This document shows, one piece after another, positions 6,370-10,166 of a stretch of 10,166 nt of DNA (position 1 is the stretch's first letter; every line of letters begins with the position of its first letter). The notes below the pieces were generated by a model. It made no database searches. It was not told the DNA's origin and saw nothing but the letters and a program-made list of their open reading frames with translations. Source of the DNA: Nitrospirae bacterium RBG_19FT_COMBO_42_15 (GTDB taxonomy: Bacteria > Nitrospirota > CAKKRA01 > 9FT-COMBO-42-15); NCBI GenBank assembly GCA_001803815.1, contig MHEL01000023.1, forward strand, positions 1 to 10,166, written 5' to 3'. The position numbers and the translations under genes were made by a program.

Positions 6370-8916
6370 TTAAAATAAAATCAATTTGTGAATATTTTCT
6401 GTTTCTTTGCTAAAAATGCCCCAAAGCCCCCCGGACAAATTTATTCTTTTTAGCGCCGCCTCCTTGTAAGTCTTAATATTAATGCCTCTTTCATTAACCT
6501 TGAGAATTATCGCTCCATCCTTGTCTGTGCGAAAAATCCTTGCGCCAACCTTTTCATATCCTTCTATATGCTCAGAAGATGGATGCCTGTATCTGTTTTG
6601 ATAGCCAACAGAGACTACCGCAATCTCTGGGCTTACAGCCCTGATAAAATCCTCATTAAGCGAGGATTTTGCCCCGTGATGCGGCACCTTTATTATATTA
6701 CTCTTTATGCTGTCATGTTTCAGCAGAGCCTCTTGCGCTTTGTTTTCAATATCCGCTGCAAATAATAGCGAGTAATCCCCATTAGATATTTTAAGCACAA
6801 TAGAACGGTCATTTATTGAGGCCCTTTCCCTCGCCCCAATCACCGAAACCTTTACATCTCTGATGTCCGTCTTCATATCTGATAATTCCGTCTTACGCAA
6901 AATGCCTTTGCTTTTTATTAGCCCATCAAATCTCCTGTATGCAATGGATTCGCCTTCATCGCTATTCTCCCACACCTCTTTAATCTTCATTTTTTCTAAA
7001 AGATATGGAAAGCCTCCAACATGGTCCAACTGCGGATGAGTCAGCACCATATAATTGATTGCATGTATTCCCTTGTCCCATAGAAAAGGCGCAAGCGCAG
7101 CCCTGCCTATATCAAAGGTTTCGCTGAATATGCCTCCACCGTCAATAATCATTATCTTTCTATCAGGGAATTCAATTACAGCAGAGTCGCCCTGGCCAAC
7201 ATCAAGGAAGGTGACTTTAAAATTTCTGTCAAACTGTGAAATTAAAGGCCTTGCAATAAGCGAAAATAGCATTAATCCGATAAAAAAAATGGCCTTATAG
7301 TTCATCTGCCGCTGCCTGTATAAAAGGAATACAAGGATATAAAATAATGAAAGATAGAATATGCCGGGAGATGCAATATGTATCTCTGCATATGGTATCT
7401 GCGCAAAGAGTTTTACAAGGCTGTAAAAGAGGTTGAGCAAGAATTCATTAAGTCCTGAAAAAAAGAATATCCCTGTAAGGACAGATATAATAGATGAAAG
7501 CAGGCCGAGCGGCACAATAAGAAACCCTGCAAAAGGGACAACAATGGAATTTGCAAATAGGCCGACCCATGCGACCTGTCTGAAATAGAATGCAACAATA
7601 GGAGCTGTGCCGAGGGAAACAGCAATGGTAATAAAAAGATATAAAAAGACCTTTTCACTGATTGAATGTGTAAAGTCTGTTTTTGCTTCCACAATATCAG
7701 GTTTGTCTTTCTTTGCCCACTGTCTTTTTAGTTCAATTGCCAGTGCGATAAAAAGGACAGAGACCATTGTCAGTTGAAAGGAGATGTCGTGTATGGATAG
7801 GGGATCAATCAGAAGAATAATAAGGGCAGAGAGTGCGAGGCTGTTTAATATCTCATTGCCCCTGTCAACAAGCACAGCTAAGATATAAACGAGTATCATT
7901 ATCAAAGAGCGGATGGTTGCTGTCTGTGCCCCTGAGATTAGCGCATAAAAAATCACAGGAACTATTGTTATTGCTGCAGCGATCTTTGTAGGTGTTGTAT
8001 ACATTGTTATTCGCAGGAGGAGTTTTTCAGGAAGGAGGCCGATAATAAACCTTGTGATTAAAAATATAAAGACAACGATCAAGCCGAGGTGAGAGCCAGA
8101 GATGGAAAGGATATGAGTTGTGCCTGATGCCATGAAGGTGTCTCTTATCTCATCTGTGAGACCAGTAGTATTACCAATAATCATGGCCAGCAGAATGGCT
8201 GCAGGCGGGCCAGTCAGTGAATTTGTAACGGCCTTTTTTATCCTATCACGCATCTCAAATAGCCTTATAAAAAACATATTTCCGGTGTTCCCAATTATTT
8301 CTATCTGATTTTTCTCGCCTATGCTCGCAAGCGCGTATACACCCTTTCTCGCAAGATACGCCTCATAATCAAATGTGCCGGGATTCCAGAAGCTTCTCGG
8401 TTTTTTTAATTTTGCTTCAAATCTTATAATATCGCCATATCTAAGTTTTATATCATTATTATATATAGAGAGCCTTAATCGTCCTGCTGCCTGCCTGACC
8501 CTGTCATTTATATAGACCTTCTGCGTCTTAATATAGACAATATCCTTCCTCTCATATTCCTCAGGCGGTTGATAGACCACCCCTTCTATTATTGTTTTTT
8601 CCCTGTCTATATATTTTGATATGTCATTGTATGAAGGCGGCGCAGAAAGGAGCTGATAATAAAAAAGACCAAAGAGAAAGACAAGAAAAAGGAAGGGGAT
8701 GTGATTTCTTAATCCCCCTTTGCTAAACCCCGTTAGAGATTTATCTCTAAACGGGGTAAAGGGGGATACAGGGGGATTATATTTATGCAGTATTATCTCA
8801 ATAATTATGAAAAAAATAATTGCTGCAATAACTGTTATTGGAAAATAATTAAAGATGCTTCCAAAAATAAGACCAACAAGATAGGCAATGGTTATGGGGA
8901 TGATGGGTTTTGACAT
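6370..8916 (-). CDS. comEC: ComEC/Rec2-family DNA internalisation channel
   Basis: This is an 848-residue polytopic membrane protein that should carry single-stranded DNA across the inner membrane during natural transformation. The N-terminus has two or three helices and a DUF4131/OB-like soluble region (about 90-210, with ITIEG-like EKTIIEGVVYQPP and WNPGTFDYEAYLARKGV). The competence domain (about 230-535) contains THILSISGSHLGLI (267-280) and SGAQTATIRSLIM (328-340). The C-terminal metallo-beta-lactamase domain (about 565-805) starts FLDVGQGDS (570-578). It has IIDGGG (590-595), THPQLDHVGG (626-635), LLFAADIE (717-724) and VPHHGAKSS (744-752). The second position of the usual HxHxDH/HxDxDH motif is Q629, a substitution I believe occurs in this family. 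Residues about 47-70 are unusual: they are encoded by a palindromic repeat lying in frame between two N-terminal helices. The gene heads a likely operon with the two downstream genes and has a good sigma-70 promoter. Confidence 0.94.
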   Translation of the reverse strand: MSKPIIPITIAYLVGLIFGSIFNYFPITVIAAIIFFIIIEIILHKYNPPVSPFTPFRDKSLTGFSKGGLRNHIPFLFLVFLFGLFYYQLLSAPPSYNDISKYIDREKTIIEGVVYQPPEEYERKDIVYIKTQKVYINDRVRQAAGRLRLSIYNNDIKLRYGDIIRFEAKLKKPRSFWNPGTFDYEAYLARKGVYALASIGEKNQIEIIGNTGNMFFIRLFEMRDRIKKAVTNSLTGPPAAILLAMIIGNTTGLTDEIRDTFMASGTTHILSISGSHLGLIVVFIFLITRFIIGLLPEKLLLRITMYTTPTKIAAAITIVPVIFYALISGAQTATIRSLIMILVYILAVLVDRGNEILNSLALSALIILLIDPLSIHDISFQLTMVSVLFIALAIELKRQWAKKDKPDIVEAKTDFTHSISEKVFLYLFITIAVSLGTAPIVAFYFRQVAWVGLFANSIVVPFAGFLIVPLGLLSSIISVLTGIFFFSGLNEFLLNLFYSLVKLFAQIPYAEIHIASPGIFYLSLFYILVFLLYRQRQMNYKAIFFIGLMLFSLIARPLISQFDRNFKVTFLDVGQGDSAVIEFPDRKIMIIDGGGIFSETFDIGRAALAPFLWDKGIHAINYMVLTHPQLDHVGGFPYLLEKMKIKEVWENSDEGESIAYRRFDGLIKSKGILRKTELSDMKTDIRDVKVSVIGARERASINDRSIVLKISNGDYSLLFAADIENKAQEALLKHDSIKSNIIKVPHHGAKSSLNEDFIRAVSPEIAVVSVGYQNRYRHPSSEHIEGYEKVGARIFRTDKDGAIILKVNERGINIKTYKEAALKRINLSGGLWGIFSKETENIHKLILF
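8711..8777. repeat. CCCCCTTTG-type palindromic repeat, copy C, inside comEC
   Basis: The ends AATCCCCCTTTGCTAA and GTAAAGGGGGATACAGGGGG match the layout of the copies at 2049 and 3260, in the same orientation. The centre carries an additional nested hairpin, CCCCGTTAGAGAT...ATCTCTAAACGGGG, absent from the other two copies. The element leaves the comEC frame open and adds roughly 22 residues, including LTGFSKGGLR, in a loop between predicted membrane helices. Confidence 0.75.
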
Positions 8917-8941
8917 GGCATTATCTGTGTTGTTTTAAACA

Positions 8942-8970
8942 TCATACAGAATAACCTGCCTTGTTTCAAT
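8942..8970 (-). promoter_or_regulatory. Sigma-70 promoter for comEC
   Basis: The minus strand has TTGAAA (8970-8965), a 17-base spacer and TATGAT (8947-8942), each one mismatch from consensus with ideal spacing. Transcription would begin near 8935, leaving a short leader of about 19 bases before the comEC ATG at 8916. No strong Shine-Dalgarno sequence is visible in that leader. Confidence 0.6.
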
Positions 8971-9002
8971 GATTTTTTTAAAAAAAAGTATACAAGTTCA
9001 AA

Positions 9003-9030
9003 GCAATTCAAATTGCAGTCCTTGACAATA
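9003..9030. repeat. Direct repeat flanking the toxin-antitoxin pair, left copy
   Basis: The copy contains the dyad GCAAT-TCAA-ATTGC (9003-9016), followed by AGTCCTTGACAATA. Positions 9010-9030 are identical over 21 bases to 9747-9767. It lies 26 bases past the antitoxin stop and about 33 bases upstream of the comEC -35 element. Confidence 0.8.
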
Positions 9031-9056
9031 TTCCCTCATTCCTCTTTACAGTTACC

Positions 9057-9431
9057 CTAAACTGTTATCTCAACCAATATCTTTTCATACTCAACAACTG
9101 GTCTGGCTTTATGTCTGCCTTCTTTTGTCTTTTGAACCTCAATCAAGCCTAATTCTGCAAGGTAATGAACGTCATCCGTTACATTCTTTGTATCCCTGTG
9201 TAATATCTTTGCAAGCGCATAGATGGATTCAGGCTTATACTTCCTGATAGCCTTTAATATCCTTAGCCGTTCATCGGTAATGAACTTCCTCATTGCCTTT
9301 AAAGACTCAAAAGAGATAACAGATTGTGGCTCTACCTTTTTGCCCTTTGCTGCTGCCTTCATGGCTTCCTTTGCCTCTGCTATAAATTCATTTTCACCCT
9401 GAATCTCTAATCTAACATTCTTAATCTTCAT
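9057..9431 (-). CDS. tumA: TumA-type HTH antitoxin (HVO_A0114-like DNA-binding protein)
   Basis: This is a 124-residue protein. Residues 1-45 are charged and rich in Ala, Lys and Glu (FIAEAKEAMKAAAKGKK). Residues about 48-113 form a winged helix-turn-helix: FITDERLRILKAIRKYKPES, then IYALAKILHRDTKNVTDDVHYL as the recognition region, and GLIEVQKTKEGRHKARPVV as the wing. That is the pattern of the HVO_A0114-like regulators paired with TumE toxins, which is my basis for calling it the antitoxin and probable autorepressor. The ATG lies inside the end of the toxin gene (11-bp overlap) and has a strong AAGGAGG seven bases upstream, so the antitoxin should be translated efficiently and coupled to the toxin. 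It may bind the GCAAT...ATTGC dyads on either side of the cassette (inference). Confidence 0.83.
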   Translation of the reverse strand: MKIKNVRLEIQGENEFIAEAKEAMKAAAKGKKVEPQSVISFESLKAMRKFITDERLRILKAIRKYKPESIYALAKILHRDTKNVTDDVHYLAELGLIEVQKTKEGRHKARPVVEYEKILVEITV

Positions 9432-9705
9432 CCCTAATCCTCCTTACATCATTGAAAAAGTCCTCTATGAGTTTATCAATACCCTTAAACTCATAGGAAT
9501 ATTCTCTGCCTTTATAATGCCTATGGTCTCCTTTCCTCTCTGCATTGTCATAGCCTACCGCCCTTTTCCCCTCTCTGATATAAACAAGGGAATATTTAAA
9601 CCCATGGGGTTTGTCTTCGCTTTCTGGGACATGCCATGCCTTGATTTCAACAATATCTCCATTTGGATATATCCGTTTACGCAATATTAAAGGCTTTGCC
9701 TTCAT
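9421..9705 (-). CDS. tumE: TumE-family toxin (DUF6516)
   Basis: This is a small 94-residue protein with the family pattern: an N-terminal strand pair (LILRKRIYPNGDIVEIKAW), a middle FKYSLVYIREGKRAVGYDN, then the hallmark KGDHRHYKG (58-66). It ends with helix FKGIDKLIEDFFNDVRRI. The GYDN...KGDHRH core is what identifies the DUF6516/TumE toxins of type II systems; the biochemical activity is not evident from the sequence. The frame stays open upstream to about 9765, but the ATG at 9705 begins the conserved MKAK start and the upstream 20 codons look non-coding. No Shine-Dalgarno sequence precedes that ATG. The predicted promoter would start transcription at or within a base or two of it, so the mRNA may be leaderless and the toxin weakly translated compared with the antitoxin. 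Confidence 0.83.
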   Translation of the reverse strand: MKAKPLILRKRIYPNGDIVEIKAWHVPESEDKPHGFKYSLVYIREGKRAVGYDNAERKGDHRHYKGREYSYEFKGIDKLIEDFFNDVRRIRDED

Positions 9706-9712
9706 ATAGGTT

Positions 9713-9741
9713 ATGATATACCATGTATTAAAAAAATGCAA
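9713..9741 (-). promoter_or_regulatory. Predicted promoter of the tumE-tumA cassette
   Basis: The minus strand shows TTGCAT (9741-9736), a 17-base spacer and TATCAT (9718-9713). Seven bases on is the toxin ATG at 9705, so the transcript would be nearly leaderless. The -35 hexamer overlaps the GCAAT half of the dyad in the right direct repeat, a natural place for autorepression by the HTH partner. Confidence 0.5.
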
Positions 9742-9767
9742 TGAAAAAATTGCAGTCCTTGACAATA
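9738..9767. repeat. Direct repeat flanking the toxin-antitoxin pair, right copy
   Basis: The dyad GCAAT-GAAAAA-ATTGC (9738-9753) is followed by AGTCCTTGACAATA. It is identical to the left copy over 21 bases (9747-9767) and similar further out, with a 2-base difference in spacer length. It contains a consensus TTGACA (9759-9764) on the plus strand and overlaps the cassette -35 on the minus strand. Confidence 0.8.
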
Positions 9768-9787
9768 GAGGAAAAGGGTGAGAAAAT
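9759..9787 (+). promoter_or_regulatory. Weak plus-strand promoter candidate for the 9947 gene
   Basis: A perfect TTGACA (9759-9764) is followed after 17 bases by GAAAAT (9782-9787), which matches the -10 consensus at only four of six positions. It points at the exported-protein gene and would give a leader of about 150 bases. The -35 hexamer is part of the direct repeat. Confidence 0.3.
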
Positions 9788-9946
9788 AAGGTGAAAAAAA
9801 AGGCTGCGGGCGGTAGGGGTGGAAAGGAAGGGAGAGGGGAAGTGTCCTCTCTTTATTCCCTATATGAGATGACCGTAAACGCCGGCAAGCTGCTGCAGCA
9901 CACAGTGTAAAGGCTGGTAATATGGTAACCCGAGGAGATAAGGGGT
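9768..9946 (+). other. Purine-rich, possibly structured leader region
   Basis: No reading frame here looks coding. About 75 bases (9768-9842) are almost entirely purines on the plus strand, including a GGGTGAGAAAA (9776-9786) that repeats the enhancer-like motif at 1844. A hairpin follows, GAGAGG...CCTCTC (9832-9851), and then TTTATT, which could act as an attenuator. The remaining stretch to 9946 is GC-richer, with short dyads such as GCCGGC and GCTGCTGCAGC. It does not match a riboswitch class that I can recognise. Confidence 0.35.
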
Positions 9947-10166
9947 ATGGTAATGAAAGGCAATACAGCAGCATGGATTTTGCTTTTGCTAATCTTACTA
10001 CTGATGATGGGCGTATCTTATGCTTTTCAGACAAAGGTTAAAGTAGGCGAAACTATTACTATTGAGGGAGTATTCATTATTGCTGATGGTGAGGACATAC
10101 AAGAAAAGCCAGTAAAATATCCATGCATCAGATTAGAGCAGGCGATATCCATCTTATATGATGATG
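9947..10166 (+). CDS. Exported protein of unknown function (3' end outside window)
   Basis: Seventy-three residues are visible before the window ends. The first 25 or so form a signal peptide: a basic start, a long run of Leu/Ile/Met, then GVSYA with likely cleavage before FQTK. The mature part begins KVKVGETITIEGVFIIADGED and continues KYPCIRLEQAISILYDD, with one cysteine. I do not recognise the family. The ATG at 9947 is nine bases after AGGAG (9933-9937); a second in-frame ATG at 9953 with AAGGGG seven bases upstream is an equally possible start. This is the only plus-strand gene in the window and is divergent from the toxin-antitoxin cassette. Confidence 0.72.
   Translation, partial: MVMKGNTAAWILLLLILLLMMGVSYAFQTKVKVGETITIEGVFIIADGEDIQEKPVKYPCIRLEQAISILYDD

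Noticed and set aside
7413..7694. Minus-strand open frame of 93 codons
   Set aside because: It is a second frame inside comEC, and the comEC frame is intact through this region.
9022..9050. Plus-strand promoter from TTGACA in the left direct repeat, giving antisense RNA to the antitoxin gene
   Set aside because: No credible -10 hexamer follows at 16-18 bases.
9884..9897. Sigma-54-like GG...GC element upstream of the exported-protein gene, about 100 bases after GGGTGAGAAAA
   Set aside because: The GG and GC doublets are separated by nine bases instead of the required ten, so it does not meet the -24/-12 rule.
9870..9946. Possible c-di-GMP (GEMM) riboswitch in the leader
   Set aside because: There are short stretches such as GTAAAGGC and GGTAACC, but the conserved GEMM core (GGCAAACC, ACGCAAAGCC) is absent.
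9711..10034. Minus-strand open frame of 107 codons
   Set aside because: It overlaps the plus-strand gene with a good signal peptide and ribosome site, crosses the purine tract and the direct repeat, and has a composition unlike a real protein.

Overview
The window reads as ordinary chromosome from a moderately AT-rich Gram-negative bacterium. The support is a sigma-54 activator with a matching -24/-12 promoter, a sensor kinase with a periplasmic loop, exported proteins with N-terminal signal peptides, and several families of palindromic intergenic repeats. That repeat content, with ComEC, a PPDK/PEP-synthase regulatory protein and a TumE-type cassette, recalls Nitrospirota or deltaproteobacterial-type genomes. 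This placement is inference only. Nearly every gene is on the minus strand, so the layout is described from right to left in transcription order.

Right edge: a plus-strand gene for an unrecognised exported protein starts at 9947 and runs off the window. It has a purine-rich leader. To its left on the minus strand, at 9705-9057, is a two-gene TumE/TumA-type toxin-antitoxin cassette, with the toxin gene first and an 11-bp overlap. The cassette lies between two near-identical copies of a 28-30 bp repeat. Each copy carries a GCAAT...ATTGC dyad, and one copy overlaps the predicted cassette promoter.

Centre: a good sigma-70 promoter (8970-8942) precedes a probable operon of comEC (DNA uptake channel), a PPDK/PEP-synthase regulatory kinase-phosphorylase, and a SAM-dependent methyltransferase. 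The last two are joined TGA|ATG with no gap. A 63-bp repeat provides the stop codon of the methyltransferase gene.

Left-centre: a two-component pair, a membrane histidine kinase followed by an NtrC-family sigma-54 activator, is followed by a small secreted Met/Gly-rich protein. The small gene has its own near-consensus sigma-54 promoter, with inverted repeats at enhancer distance upstream. The arrangement resembles the ZraS/ZraR/ZraP envelope-stress and metal circuit, with a different effector protein. Met/His clusters occur in both the sensor loop and the effector, which suggests a shared ligand such as a metal ion. This circuit is the most coherent functional story in the window.

Left edge: a 200-bp nested-palindrome element (MITE-like) precedes a DUF401-family integral membrane protein that runs off the left end.

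Three copies of another palindromic repeat (CCCCCTTTG...AAAGGGGGAT type) are present. One is in frame inside the activator gene, one is in frame inside comEC, and one fills the kinase-activator junction. This shows repeat insertion into genes without loss of the reading frame.
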